Source of the DNA: an uncultured Clostridia bacterium
Lineage (GTDB): Bacteria; Bacillota; Clostridia; TANB77; CAG-508
DNA: 64,000 bases
Assembly: GCA_934167965.1 (NCBI GenBank)
Contig: CAKPMJ010000001.1
Location: forward strand, 124,001-188,000
Direction: 5' to 3'
Shown here: in pieces, positions 35,308 to 44,944 of the stretch
How the letters are laid out: each line of letters starts with the position of its first letter
Numbering within the stretch: position 1 is the first letter of the stretch
Translations under genes and position numbers: made by a program
The notes under the pieces: generated by a model
The model's input: only the letters and a program-made list of their open reading frames with translations
Database searches by the model: none
What the model was told of the DNA's origin: nothing

Positions 35308-36489
35308 ATGGACACAGTAGTATTAAAATTTGGAGGAAGTTCAGTCTCAGACAACATAAAATTAAATGTTGTAGCTGATAAAGTAAAGGAGTTTTATAAT
35401 AATAAAAATAGAATAGTAGTAGTCGTTTCTGCGCAAGGAAACACTACAGATAGCTTGATAAAAGAGGCAAACTCATTATCAAGTATGCCAAATGAAAGGG
35501 AATTAGATGTTTTATTAAGTTCAGGAGAACAGATATCTATGGCAAAACTAAGTATTTTGCTTAACAGGTATGGAATTCCTGCAATTTCTTTAACAGGTTG
35601 GCAAGCAGGTATATATACAAATAATACAAATCAAGATGCAATAATAGAAGATATAGATACAACAAGAATAAATAAAGAACTTGATTTAGGAAAAGTAGTA
35701 ATAGTTGCTGGTTTTCAAGGAATAAATGAAAATCTTGACATTACTACACTTGGACGTGGTGGCTCAGATACAACAGCAGTTGCAATAGCGGCAAAATTAA
35801 AAGCAAACCATTGTTATATTTTCTCTGACGTAGATGGAGTATATACTACAGATCCTAATCAAGTAACAATAGCTAAAAAAATAGATTCAATTTCTTATAC
35901 AGAAATGTTAGACATTGCAGATGAAGGAGCTAAGGTTCTGCACAATAGATGCGTAGAAGTAGGAGAAAAGTTTAATATTCCGATAATTGCTAAATCGACA
36001 TTTAAACAAGGGCAAGGTACAACAATCAATAATAAAATTGAAGGTGTAATTATTAAAAATATTGTAAAAAACGATAAAATAATATATGTTCATGGAACAG
36101 CACAAAACTATTCTCAAGAGATGTTTAATGAAATATATAAAAAATTTATTGATAATGAAATAGGTGTTAAAAATTTAGTAAATAGTAGTAATGAAAACTT
36201 AGATTTATCTTTTACAATTCCTAAAGATAAATTTAATAAATTTGCTCATTTATTGGAAACAGAATTAGAATACTTAGATTGCTCTTATACTGATATTTCT
36301 CGTATTTCAATTATTGGAAACGGAATTATGAGCAATAATTTAGTATTAAAAAAGGTTATGCATATAATAGAAAATGCAAAATATGATATTTTAAGTATGG
36401 AAATAAATGAATCTAAAATTGCAATTATGTTTAAAGAAATAGTATCTAATCATTTAGTAGAAGAATTGCATGAAATATTAATAAAATAA
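35308..36489 (+). CDS. Aspartate kinase
   Basis: First step of the aspartate pathway (lysine, diaminopimelate, threonine, methionine). A 393-residue monofunctional aspartokinase: KFGGSSV near the N-terminus, the LSSGEQISMAKL region, TTLGRGGSDTTA substrate loop, and two C-terminal ACT regulatory domains from about residue 255. The start at 35308 has GAAGG eight bases upstream; a GTG at 35299 would overlap that site. No lysine riboswitch is visible upstream. It is needed for the diaminopimelate of spore cortex and cell wall. Confidence 0.9.
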   Translation: MDTVVLKFGGSSVSDNIKLNVVADKVKEFYNNKNRIVVVVSAQGNTTDSLIKEANSLSSMPNERELDVLLSSGEQISMAKLSILLNRYGIPAISLTGWQAGIYTNNTNQDAIIEDIDTTRINKELDLGKVVIVAGFQGINENLDITTLGRGGSDTTAVAIAAKLKANHCYIFSDVDGVYTTDPNQVTIAKKIDSISYTEMLDIADEGAKVLHNRCVEVGEKFNIPIIAKSTFKQGQGTTINNKIEGVIIKNIVKNDKIIYVHGTAQNYSQEMFNEIYKKFIDNEIGVKNLVNSSNENLDLSFTIPKDKFNKFAHLLETELEYLDCSYTDISRISIIGNGIMSNNLVLKKVMHIIENAKYDILSMEINESKIAIMFKEIVSNHLVEELHEILIK

Positions 36490-36496
36490 AATTTGG

Positions 36497-36527
36497 AAAG
36501 AGTTATCCTAATAGATAGCTCTTTTTT
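36497..36527 (+). terminator. Intrinsic terminator after the aspartokinase gene
   Basis: AAAGAGTTATC (36497-36507) pairs with GATAGCTCTTT (36514-36524), with one G-U pair, and is followed by Ts. Confidence 0.8.
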
Positions 36528-36604
36528 GTGTTCTTTAGTTCTAAATGGTACCATACCTGAATATACTTAATTATGTAGAACAATTCATAAGAGGAGGAGA
36601 AGAG

Positions 36605-36910
36605 ATGATAATAGAGGACAAGAAAGGAATCAATAACAATACAATAGGAGGACTAATACAAAATTTAGTATTAGAAAACAGAAATAAATTAAGTGTATCA
36701 GGAGTAAATGATGTGTTAAGCTTTGATGATCAAGTAGTAATAATGGAAACGGAATTAGGATTATTAACAGTAAAAGGTGAAAATTTAAAAATTAATAAAC
36801 TAAGTATAGATACATCTGAGGTAATTGTAGAAGGAGAAATAAACAACTTAGCATATAGCGAACATCAAGGAAAATCTGAAGGTGGATTGTTTGGCAAAAT
36901 ATTCAAATAA
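36605..36910 (+). CDS. yabP: Spore cortex assembly protein YabP
   Basis: A 101-residue YabP family protein (RNKLSVSGVNDVLSFDDQVV, later TELGLLTVKGENLKI). In Bacillus it is made under sigma-E control and is needed for normal spore cortex. The start at 36605 directly follows GAGGAGGAG; an upstream ATG at 36545 in frame lacks a site and would add a non-conserved extension. It lies 9 bases before yabQ. The pair shows an endospore-forming lineage. Confidence 0.85.
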   Translation: MIIEDKKGINNNTIGGLIQNLVLENRNKLSVSGVNDVLSFDDQVVIMETELGLLTVKGENLKINKLSIDTSEVIVEGEINNLAYSEHQGKSEGGLFGKIFK

Positions 36911-36919
36911 GGTGGTACT

Positions 36920-37387
36920 ATGGCAGGAAACCAAGCATATTTATTTTTAATTTTTACATTAATAGGAATCATAATAGGTTTTTTATTTGACATATTTAGA
37001 ATATTAAGAAAAAGTTTTAAAACAAATGATATAATTACATATATAGAGGATATTATTTTCTGGATAATATCAGGAATAATATTAATTTATGCAATGTGTA
37101 AATTTACTGATGGAGAATTAAGATTTTATAATATAATTGGAGTATCACTAGGAGCCATAATATATCTTCTAACTATAAGCAAATATGTTATAAAGATATC
37201 TGTATTTGTTATAAATATTTTAAAGAAAATACTATTATATCCATTATTAATAATATTTAAAATTTTACGAAAAATTATATTTAAACCAATATCTATTGTA
37301 TGTATAAATATAAAAAAAGATTTTTCAAAAATTACAAATAAAATCTATAAAAATATAAAAAATGTAAAAAAACTACAAAAAAAGTAA
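36920..37387 (+). CDS. yabQ: Spore cortex biosynthesis membrane protein YabQ
   Basis: A 155-residue protein with about four membrane helices (residues about 7-26, 43-61, 70-90 and 94-115) and a lysine-rich tail. Gene order yabP-yabQ-divIC is the same as in Bacillus subtilis, which supports the call more than sequence alone. YabQ localises to the outer spore membrane and is needed for cortex formation in Bacillus. Confidence 0.85.
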   Translation: MAGNQAYLFLIFTLIGIIIGFLFDIFRILRKSFKTNDIITYIEDIIFWIISGIILIYAMCKFTDGELRFYNIIGVSLGAIIYLLTISKYVIKISVFVINILKKILLYPLLIIFKILRKIIFKPISIVCINIKKDFSKITNKIYKNIKNVKKLQKK

Positions 37388-37493
37388 AAAATATTTGATA
37401 AAAAGGGGGATTTTATAAAAAAAAGGCGAAATATAAATATAGGGAATTTTTATTTCAGCCAAAATATATATTTTATAGAAAGAACAGGTACTC

Positions 37494-37769
37494 ATGAAGA
37501 AGTTAAAAAAATTTATAAAAAGGTTAATATGTATAACAATATTAATATATGCAATAGTAACATTTTGTAATCAACAAAAGATACTAAATACATATGCTTC
37601 AAATAAAGCTGTATTAAATAATCAGATAGAAGAAGCAAACAAAAAGAAAGAAGATTTAAATAAAATAAAAGAAAATGCAAATTCAGAACTATATATAGAA
37701 GATATTGCTAGAGAAAAACTAGATATGTATTTACCAAATGAAAGGGTATATATAAATAATGATAATTAA
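37494..37769 (+). CDS. DivIC/FtsL-type septum formation initiator protein
   Basis: A 91-residue bitopic membrane protein: a basic N-terminus, one membrane helix (about residues 10-27), a coiled coil (about 38-65), and a C-terminal region ELYIEDIAREKLDMYLPNE that fits the DivIC/FtsB signature. It acts in the divisome with FtsL and DivIB. The position after yabQ matches B. subtilis. GAACAGG lies upstream of the start; a terminator follows. Confidence 0.8.
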   Translation: MKKLKKFIKRLICITILIYAIVTFCNQQKILNTYASNKAVLNNQIEEANKKKEDLNKIKENANSELYIEDIAREKLDMYLPNERVYINNDN

Positions 37770-37810
37770 AACAAAAGTGTCAAAAAAATTTGATAACTTT
37801 TGTTTTTTTA
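37770..37810 (+). terminator. Intrinsic terminator after the divIC-like gene
   Basis: AACAAAAGT (37770-37778) pairs with ACTTTTGTT (37796-37804) and is followed by TTTTTT. Confidence 0.8.
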
Positions 37811-37821
37811 ATGAAAAAGAC

Positions 37822-37850
37822 TTCACAAAATTGGAAAAATATGTTATAAT
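37822..37850 (+). promoter_or_regulatory. Promoter of rho
   Basis: TTCACA (37822-37827), 17 bases, TATAAT (37845-37850). The leader to the start at 37949 is about 90 bases; Rho leaders are often self-regulated, but no specific structure was identified. Confidence 0.7.
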
Positions 37851-37948
37851 ATAAACATTGATTTGAAAGATTGTTTTGTTTCTTAAAATAAATCCCACAA
37901 AAAAATTAAATAAAATAAATTAAGAGAACAAAAAGGAGGAGCATTTAT

Positions 37949-39295
37949 ATGCATAATTTAGAAGATATGACTATTGCTGAACTAAAACAATTAGCAAAGG
38001 AAAACAATATAAAAAACATATCAAAACTAAAAAAGGAAGAATTAGTTAATATACTAAAACAAATACAAAATAAAACAGAGGAAACAGTTAATTTAAAATA
38101 TGACTCTGAAGATGATGAAGCAGAAAATTTAGATGAATTAAACGAAAGCGTAATTACATATCAAGTAAACAATGAAGAAGACGAAATAATAGAGGGAATA
38201 TTAGAAGTATTACCTGATGGATATGGGTTTTTAAGAGGAGACAACTATTTATCTACTCCTAAAGACGTTTATATTTCGCCAATACAAATAAGAAGATTTA
38301 GACTAGAAACCGGCGATCTAGTAAAAGGAATCTCTAGATGTAAAGAAGGAGAAAAATTTCCATCACTTATATTTGTTGGAGAAGTAAATGGTGAACATCC
38401 AGAAAAAGCAATGAAACGTGTTAGATTTGATGAATTAACACCAATATATCCAAATGAAAGATTACGTTTAGAAACTCAAACAACAAAATATGCAACAAGA
38501 ATAATAGATTTAATATCTCCTATTGGAAAAGGACAAAGGGGTCAAATTGTTGCACAACCTAAAGTAGGTAAAACAACATTATTAAAAGAAATTGCAAATA
38601 GCATATCTGCTAATAATCCTGAATGTGAATTAATTGTATTATTAATTGACGAACGTCCAGAAGAAGTTACAGATATGAAAAGATCTATAAAAGGTCAAGT
38701 AGTATATTCAACATTTGATGAATTACCAGAACATCATGTAAAAGTTGCTGAGATGGTAATAGAAAGAGCAAAAAGATTAGTTGAGCAAAATAAAGATGTT
38801 GTAATATTATTAGACAGTATAACAAGACTCACAAGAGCATATAACTTAGTTATACCATCATCAGGAAGAACATTATCAGGAGGTATTGATCCAGCATCAT
38901 TACATAAACCTAAAAAGTTCTTTGGAGCAGCCAGAAATATAGAAAATGGAGGAAGTTTAACAATACTTGCCACATCATTGATTGATACAGGAAGTAGAAT
39001 GGATGATGTTATATTTGAAGAATTCAAAGGAACAGGTAACATGGAAATACATCTTGATAGAAAACTATCAGAAAAACGTATTTTCCCTGCAATTGATATT
39101 AATAAATCAGGAACAAGAAGAGAAGATTTATTACTTTCTAAGAAAGAATTAGAAACAGTTTATGCAATTAGAAAAGCTCTTAATAACTTACCAGTTGCTG
39201 ATGTTACAGAACATATCATATCAGAAATGGTAAAATCTAAAAATAATGATGAATTCTTAGACAACATGGATGCATTTTTAAGAAGATATAAATAA
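37949..39295 (+). CDS. rho: Transcription termination factor Rho
   Basis: A hexameric RNA-dependent ATPase that ends transcription. It has 448 residues: an N-terminal Rho-N helix domain (MTIAELKQLAKENNI), a short acidic linker (about 50-70), the cold-shock RNA-binding domain (ILEVLPDGYGFLRG), the Walker A QPKVGKTTLL, Walker B VVILLDSITRL, and the C-terminal FPAIDINKSGTRREDLL. All motifs are intact. AAGGAGG precedes the start. It is followed by a factor-independent terminator. Confidence 0.95.
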   Translation: MHNLEDMTIAELKQLAKENNIKNISKLKKEELVNILKQIQNKTEETVNLKYDSEDDEAENLDELNESVITYQVNNEEDEIIEGILEVLPDGYGFLRGDNYLSTPKDVYISPIQIRRFRLETGDLVKGISRCKEGEKFPSLIFVGEVNGEHPEKAMKRVRFDELTPIYPNERLRLETQTTKYATRIIDLISPIGKGQRGQIVAQPKVGKTTLLKEIANSISANNPECELIVLLIDERPEEVTDMKRSIKGQVVYSTFDELPEHHVKVAEMVIERAKRLVEQNKDVVILLDSITRLTRAYNLVIPSSGRTLSGGIDPASLHKPKKFFGAARNIENGGSLTILATSLIDTGSRMDDVIFEEFKGTGNMEIHLDRKLSEKRIFPAIDINKSGTRREDLLLSKKELETVYAIRKALNNLPVADVTEHIISEMVKSKNNDEFLDNMDAFLRRYK

Positions 39296-39302
39296 TAGAA
39301 AC

Positions 39303-39333
39303 AAGTACCAGAATTGATTTTTTGGTACTTTTT
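39303..39333 (+). terminator. Intrinsic terminator after rho
   Basis: AAGTACCA (39303-39310) pairs with TGGTACTT (39323-39330) and is followed by Ts. Confidence 0.75.
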
Positions 39334-39334
39334 A

Positions 39335-39363
39335 TTGCTTAAAAAATATATAAATGTTATAAT
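39335..39363 (+). promoter_or_regulatory. Promoter of the subtilase gene
   Basis: TTGCTT (39335-39340), 17 bases, TATAAT (39358-39363). It begins just after the rho terminator. Confidence 0.7.
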
Positions 39364-39401
39364 ATATAGTATAGATATTATAAATGAAATGAGGGAATAA
39401 T

Positions 39402-42299
39402 ATGAAAAATCAAATGAAAAAAATTATTGCAATACTGAATTTAATTATGTTTTTAACAATATTTATGCAAACTTCTGTTATTGCATCAGTTATTACAGCA
39501 AAGCAAGAAACATATGAGATTATTGATGATCTTAAAGATATGGAATATGAAGAAGGAGAAGTTATAATTTCATATAAACAAAATGATAATATTTCAGTAA
39601 AAAGGTCAACAGCAAAATTAAAAGATCCAACAATAAAAAATGACATTATTTATGAAGATAATGAAGGTACAATTATTTCTCATATTACAGCCGAAAAATC
39701 TTCAACTGAAGATTTAATAAAGAAGTTTAAAAATAATGGAAATATACTTTCTATTGAACCAAACTATATAATACATACAAGCGATATCACAAATGATACT
39801 TATGAAAAATATCAATGGGCTATAGAAAATAGCGGACAGAATGCTGGAATATCAGGAAGAGATATTAACACTTTTCCAGCGACTAAAGAAAATAAAGATG
39901 AAAAGGTTATAGCAGTTGTTGATACAGGAGTTGATTATACACATCCAGATTTGAAAAATGCAATGTGGCACAATAACACAACAGTGCTTGATGGATTATA
40001 TGGATATGATTTTGTAAATAATGATAATGACCCAATGGATGATAATGAACATGGAACTCATTGTGCTGGAATAATAGCTGCAACTTCAAATAATAATGAA
40101 GGAATAACAGGAGCTTTATTAGATAATAATAATGTTAAAATAATGGCTTTAAAAATAAGTGATGCAAATGGAAAGGGTAATCTCTCATCAGCTATAAGTG
40201 CATATAAATATATAATACAAGCACAAGAAGCTGGAGTAAATGTAGTTGCTATAAATAATTCATGGGGAGGAACAGGTACATCAGATACTTTAAATAATCT
40301 AATAGATCAATCTGGACAAAATGGAGCTTTATCTATATGCGCAGCTGGTAATGAATCTCTTAATATTGACACAACAAAATATTTTCCATCTGGCTTAGAT
40401 AGTGAATATATAATATCTGTTGCTGCTTCAAATGAAAAGGATGAATTAGCAGATTTTTCAAATTATGGATCTAATAATGTAGATATTGCTGCACCAGGAA
40501 CAAATATACTATCTACAGTTCCATACAATGTTTTTAATCCATCTATATATAGTGATTCTCAAATAAAAACGTTATGTAGCAAATATGAAGATTTTGGTGG
40601 AAATAAAAGTGAAATAGATTCTCTATATGAATTATCTTCCGATGATTCGGGAAATGTTGGAGAAACCAAAATAAATAATCAGTCTTATTTTGGCACTAGA
40701 AATAATCAATCATTAGAATGGACTATAGATGCTAAATCAGGTAAGACATACAATATATTATTTAAATTAGACACCGCTCTTACATCTGATCAAATTGCAA
40801 GAGCAATGGTAAAGATAAATAATTCATCTACTGATGGAAGGATTAGTGGATTATATAGCATGTCTACTGGAATTTCAAATGTAATTTCGGATACAGATTT
40901 ACAAGTAAATGAAGTTAATTACTGGGACGCATTAATATTCAATTATCCTGCAGGTACCAAATATATAGGATATAGGTTTGTTGCTAAAAATGATTGTAAA
41001 TTTTCTTTGATTATAGATGATTTTGCTGTTAGCAAAGCTGGGGTTAACAAAAATAATTTTGGAAAATATGAATTCTTAAATGGGACCTCAATGGCAACAC
41101 CTTATGTAACAGCAGCAATAGGAGTTTTATCAAATGAATTAGATAATAATACACCGCTAAATATTAAAGCACAAGTTCTAAATAGTGCAAGAAAATCAAG
41201 TATTGTAAATGGAAAGATTCAAGAAAATAGAATATTAGATATAGGTGAATTTAATAAATTAGAAAACAACAATAAAGTTCGTACTAGCTTAAGTGACAAA
41301 TCTATATCAATAGCTAATATTTACAATAAACAATATACTGGAAAAGGTATTACTCAAAATCCAAAAATAATTTATGATAATTCATATACTTTAAAAGAAG
41401 GAACAGATTATACAGTTTCATATAGCAATAATATTAACGTTGGCTTAGCTACAATAATTATAAAAGGGATGGGAAATTATAAAGGAACAATTGAGAAAAG
41501 ATTTCAAATAACACCTATCTCACTGAATGATTGTAGTATATCAGAAATATATAATAAAACGTATACTGGTAATGAAATAAGACAGAACATCAAAGTAGCA
41601 TATGGTTCAATAGTGTTAAAAGAAGGTACAGATTATACCCTTACATATAAAAATAATATTAATGTTGGAACAGCAGAAATTATAATAGTTGCAAAAGGAA
41701 ATTATACTGGAACTATAATAAAAACATTTATAATAAATCCTAAAAATGTAACAGGTTTAAAGCTATCTTCTCCGGATAAAACTAGTTTAAAAATAAAATG
41801 GGATAAACAAAGTGGAGTAAGTGGATATGAAATATATATGTATAATAGTTCTAAAAAGAATTATAAGTACATAGGAAGAACTACTAATAATTCTTATACT
41901 ATAAAAAAACTAAAAGCTGGTACTACATATAGTTTCAAAGTTAGAGCATATAAATCAGTAGATGGAAAAAATAGATATGGTGCATATTCATCTGTTTTAA
42001 AAACTGCAACTAAAACAAATACACCTAAGATCTCTAAACTTACATCAAGTAAAAAGACTTTAACAGCTAAATGGAAAAAAGTATCTGGTTCAAGTGGATA
42101 CGAAGTATATATAGCAACAAGTAAAAAAGGTAAGTATACAAAAAAGAAAACTATAAACAGCAGTAAAACAACATCTGCAAAAATAAAGAAACTAAAATCT
42201 AGAAAGAACTATTATGTAAAAATAAGAACATTTAAAACCGTATCTGGAAAAAAGATATATAGTTCTTATAGTAGTGTTAAAAAAATAAAAGTAAAATAA
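39402..42299 (+). CDS. Secreted subtilisin-family serine protease with repeat and fibronectin type III domains
   Basis: A 965-residue exported S8 protease. A signal peptide covers residues 1-29 and a propeptide-like region about 45-125. The catalytic triad is Asp174 (VVDTGVDYTHPD), His217 (EHGTHCAG) and Ser563 (NGTSMATP). An insertion of about 170 residues between the His and Ser blocks (around 375-550) looks like a beta-sandwich. Two repeats of about 75 residues follow (YTGKGITQNPK.. and YTGNEIRQNIK..), then two fibronectin type III domains ending in KKIKVK. Calcium and substrate are unknown. The C-terminus is strikingly like that of the transglutaminase protein at 1594. Confidence 0.9.
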   Translation: MKNQMKKIIAILNLIMFLTIFMQTSVIASVITAKQETYEIIDDLKDMEYEEGEVIISYKQNDNISVKRSTAKLKDPTIKNDIIYEDNEGTIISHITAEKSSTEDLIKKFKNNGNILSIEPNYIIHTSDITNDTYEKYQWAIENSGQNAGISGRDINTFPATKENKDEKVIAVVDTGVDYTHPDLKNAMWHNNTTVLDGLYGYDFVNNDNDPMDDNEHGTHCAGIIAATSNNNEGITGALLDNNNVKIMALKISDANGKGNLSSAISAYKYIIQAQEAGVNVVAINNSWGGTGTSDTLNNLIDQSGQNGALSICAAGNESLNIDTTKYFPSGLDSEYIISVAASNEKDELADFSNYGSNNVDIAAPGTNILSTVPYNVFNPSIYSDSQIKTLCSKYEDFGGNKSEIDSLYELSSDDSGNVGETKINNQSYFGTRNNQSLEWTIDAKSGKTYNILFKLDTALTSDQIARAMVKINNSSTDGRISGLYSMSTGISNVISDTDLQVNEVNYWDALIFNYPAGTKYIGYRFVAKNDCKFSLIIDDFAVSKAGVNKNNFGKYEFLNGTSMATPYVTAAIGVLSNELDNNTPLNIKAQVLNSARKSSIVNGKIQENRILDIGEFNKLENNNKVRTSLSDKSISIANIYNKQYTGKGITQNPKIIYDNSYTLKEGTDYTVSYSNNINVGLATIIIKGMGNYKGTIEKRFQITPISLNDCSISEIYNKTYTGNEIRQNIKVAYGSIVLKEGTDYTLTYKNNINVGTAEIIIVAKGNYTGTIIKTFIINPKNVTGLKLSSPDKTSLKIKWDKQSGVSGYEIYMYNSSKKNYKYIGRTTNNSYTIKKLKAGTTYSFKVRAYKSVDGKNRYGAYSSVLKTATKTNTPKISKLTSSKKTLTAKWKKVSGSSGYEVYIATSKKGKYTKKKTINSSKTTSAKIKKLKSRKNYYVKIRTFKTVSGKKIYSSYSSVKKIKVK

Positions 42300-42306
42300 A
42301 GATTTC

Positions 42307-42343
42307 AACAAGTATATTATTGAAAAGAAATAATATACTTGTT
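42307..42343 (+). terminator. Perfect 15-bp inverted repeat after the subtilase gene
   Basis: AACAAGTATATTATT (42307-42321) and AATAATATACTTGTT (42329-42343) with a 7-base loop. There is no T-run after it, so it may be a weak terminator, an RNA-stability hairpin or an operator. It lies 17 bases before mntP. It does not match the yybP-ykoY manganese riboswitch often found at mntP genes. Confidence 0.5.
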
Positions 42344-42360
42344 ATCATGAGGAGATTACA

Positions 42361-42933
42361 ATGGGAATAATTGAAGTAATATTAATAAGTATAGGGCTTG
42401 CAATGGACGCGTTTGCTGTGTCTATCTGTAAAGGCTTATCAATGAAAAAAATGAATTGGAAAAAAGCCTTAATAATAGGAGCATATTTTGGAATATTTCA
42501 GGCATTAATGCCAACATTAGGATATTTTTTAGGTACACGATTTGAGCATTTAGTAATAAATATTGATCACTGGATAGTGTTTATATTATTAGTATTTATT
42601 GGTGTAAATATGATTAGAGAAGCATTAGATACAGAATGCAAAGAAGAAAGCTCAAATGATACTATAAAATTTAAAGATATGGTTATTTTAGCAATTGCAA
42701 CAAGTATAGACGCATTTGCTGTAGGTATAACATTTGCATTTTTAGATACAAATATTATATTTGCTTTTTCTTCAATAGGTATAATTACATTTTTAATATC
42801 TGTATTAGGAGTTAAGATAGGAAATAGGTTTGGAGACAAATATGAAAATAAGGCTGAATTTGTTGGAGGACTAATTTTAATACTTATTGGATTAAAAGTG
42901 TTGCTTGAACACCTTGGAATATTAAATTTCTAA
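42361..42933 (+). CDS. mntP: Manganese efflux pump MntP
   Basis: A 190-residue, six-helix membrane exporter of Mn2+. The two internal half-repeats carry the paired motifs LAMDAFAVSICKG (about residues 14-26) and TSIDAFAVGITFAF (about 118-131), whose aspartates are needed for transport in E. coli MntP. GAGGAG precedes the start. It stands between the subtilase and a two-component system; no regulator of manganese is visible. Confidence 0.9.
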   Translation: MGIIEVILISIGLAMDAFAVSICKGLSMKKMNWKKALIIGAYFGIFQALMPTLGYFLGTRFEHLVINIDHWIVFILLVFIGVNMIREALDTECKEESSNDTIKFKDMVILAIATSIDAFAVGITFAFLDTNIIFAFSSIGIITFLISVLGVKIGNRFGDKYENKAEFVGGLILILIGLKVLLEHLGILNF

Positions 42934-42992
42934 AATGACAAAATATTCATTTTAAAATAAGATAAATATATTATAATGTAATTGGTGGTATT

Positions 42993-43664
42993 ATGAAAAA
43001 AATATTATTGGTAGAAGATAATGAAACAATTATACTAGGATTAAAATATTTATTAGAGCAAGAAAATTTTGAAGTAACAGTTACCAAAAGTCTAGAAGAA
43101 ACAGAAAAAGTAATTAAAACTACAAAATTTGACTTAGCTCTACTAGATGTTACACTACCTGATGGAAATGGATTTGAAATATGCAAAATGATAAAACAAA
43201 TAGGAAAAACTGCTGTAATATTTCTAACTGCAAGGGATGAAGAAACAAATGTAGTCCTTGGGTTAGACTTAGGTGCAGATGACTATGTTACTAAACCATT
43301 TAGATCAAGAGAATTAGTATCAAGAATAAATTCTGTACTTAGAAGATATGAAAGCAATGATTCTAAAAGTAATATTTTGACACATAAAGATATAAAAATA
43401 GATGTTAATTTAGCAAAAGTATATAAAGGTAATGAAGAAATATTTTTAACAAGTTTGGAATACAAAATATTGCTAATGTTATTTAGCAATAAGGATAGAT
43501 TAATTACAAGAGAAGAACTTTTAGACAAAATATGGGATATAGCTGGAAATTTTGTAAATGATAATACTTTAACAGTATATATAAAAAGAATTAGAGAAAA
43601 ACTTGGTGATGATTCGATTATACAAACTGTTAGAGGGTTAGGATATAGATTGGAAAATGAATAA
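42993..43664 (+). CDS. OmpR-family response regulator
   Basis: A 223-residue regulator with a receiver domain (acidic pocket VEDN at 7-10, phosphoacceptor Asp52 in LLDVTLPDG, Lys in VTKPF) and a C-terminal winged helix (ITREELLDKIW, TVRGLGYRLE). Its end overlaps the kinase gene by 8 bases. With the kinase, ATPase and FtsX permease that follow it forms a sensing and detoxification module of the Bce/Vra type, which usually reacts to peptide antibiotics. Confidence 0.9.
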   Translation: MKKILLVEDNETIILGLKYLLEQENFEVTVTKSLEETEKVIKTTKFDLALLDVTLPDGNGFEICKMIKQIGKTAVIFLTARDEETNVVLGLDLGADDYVTKPFRSRELVSRINSVLRRYESNDSKSNILTHKDIKIDVNLAKVYKGNEEIFLTSLEYKILLMLFSNKDRLITREELLDKIWDIAGNFVNDNTLTVYIKRIREKLGDDSIIQTVRGLGYRLENE

Positions 43665-44871
43665 AAGCTTTAAAAAATTAATTATACCTTTATTAATTAT
43701 ATTATTAATAACAAATACATTAACAATAATAATAACTTATAGACAACAAGCTAAATTAAATAAACATCTAAATTATATAATTTCTTCTATAGTAGCACAA
43801 GTTCAAGAAAAATATCCAGAAGTAGATAGTGAAGAAATTATTAATATATTAAATAACACATCAAATAGAAAAAATGGAGAAAAAGAATTAAAAAAATATG
43901 GAATTGACTTAAGCAAAAATAAAGCCTATTTATCACTTGAAAAAGATACTAAAGCTAATTTAATATTGAATTGTATCATGGTAACAACATTTGGAATAAT
44001 ATATGTTTCTATTTTTATTCTATATATAAAAAATAGAAACAATAAAATTAGTGAAATGACACAATATATAAATGAAATAAATGATAAGAACTATACATTA
44101 AAGATAGATGAAAATTCTGAAGATGAATTATCAAACTTAAGAAATGATTTATATAAAATAACAATTTTCTTAAAAGAAGAAACAGAAAGATCTAATAAAG
44201 ATAAGCAAAAACTAAAAACATCTTTAGAAGATATTTCACATCAGCTAAAAACACCTTTAACATCAATATCTATAATGTTAGATAATTTAATACAAAACCC
44301 AGAAATGGACAAGCAAACAAGAACAAAATTTATATATAAAATATCAGAGCAAATTGAAGGAATAAACTTTTTAGTAATTTCTTTATTAAAACTTACAAAA
44401 ATAGAATCCTACTCAATAGAATTTCAAAAGCAAAATATAAATGTAGCTAAATTAATCAATGAAAGTGTAAAAAAATTAGAAATACCTTTAGAAATAAAGA
44501 AGCAAGAAGTAATAATTAATGGCTCAAATGAAACAACATTTATTGGAGATTATAAATGGCAAACTGAAGCAATAACCAACATAATAAAAAATTGTATAGA
44601 ACATACTCCAAATGATAAAAAAATATATATAAATTTTGAAGAAAATAATTTATTTACAAAAATAACAATAAGAGATGAGGGAGAGGGAATAGACAAAAAA
44701 GATATTAGACATATTTTTGAGAGGTTTTATAAAGGAACAAACTCATCTGACAATAGTTTTGGAATAGGTTTAGCCCTTTCAAAATCAATAATAGAAAGAG
44801 ACAATGGATATATTAAATGTGAATCAAAAGTTGGTGAAGGAACAACTTTTATAATAAAATATATGAAGTGA
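43657..44871 (+). CDS. Sensor histidine kinase
   Basis: A 404-residue membrane kinase. Two membrane helices (about residues 8-27 and 101-124) enclose an external loop of about 73 residues. A HAMP-like linker follows, then the phosphorylated His195 (EDISHQLKTPLT), the N box (TNIIKNCIEHTP), and the G boxes (RDEGEGI and FGIGLALS). The external loop means that it may sense a ligand directly, unlike BceS-type kinases with almost no loop. It is followed by a terminator that includes its stop codon. Confidence 0.9.
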   Translation: MNKSFKKLIIPLLIILLITNTLTIIITYRQQAKLNKHLNYIISSIVAQVQEKYPEVDSEEIINILNNTSNRKNGEKELKKYGIDLSKNKAYLSLEKDTKANLILNCIMVTTFGIIYVSIFILYIKNRNNKISEMTQYINEINDKNYTLKIDENSEDELSNLRNDLYKITIFLKEETERSNKDKQKLKTSLEDISHQLKTPLTSISIMLDNLIQNPEMDKQTRTKFIYKISEQIEGINFLVISLLKLTKIESYSIEFQKQNINVAKLINESVKKLEIPLEIKKQEVIINGSNETTFIGDYKWQTEAITNIIKNCIEHTPNDKKIYINFEENNLFTKITIRDEGEGIDKKDIRHIFERFYKGTNSSDNSFGIGLALSKSIIERDNGYIKCESKVGEGTTFIIKYMK

Positions 44872-44897
44872 CTAAATTTAAATTTGTTTAGTCACTT
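44866..44897 (+). terminator. Terminator overlapping the end of the histidine kinase gene
   Basis: AAGTGACTAAA (44866-44876) and TTTAGTCACTT (44887-44897) form a perfect 11-bp stem that includes the TGA stop. It separates the two-component genes from the transporter genes, so the latter may use their own promoter. Confidence 0.65.
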
Positions 44898-44944
44898 TAT
44901 TGTCATTTTAATTAGATATAATCTTGATAGAAGGGATGGTAAAT

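Noticed and set aside
42944..42992. Consensus promoter before the response regulator gene
   Set aside because: A TATAAT is present, but no acceptable -35 element at 16-18 bases was found.
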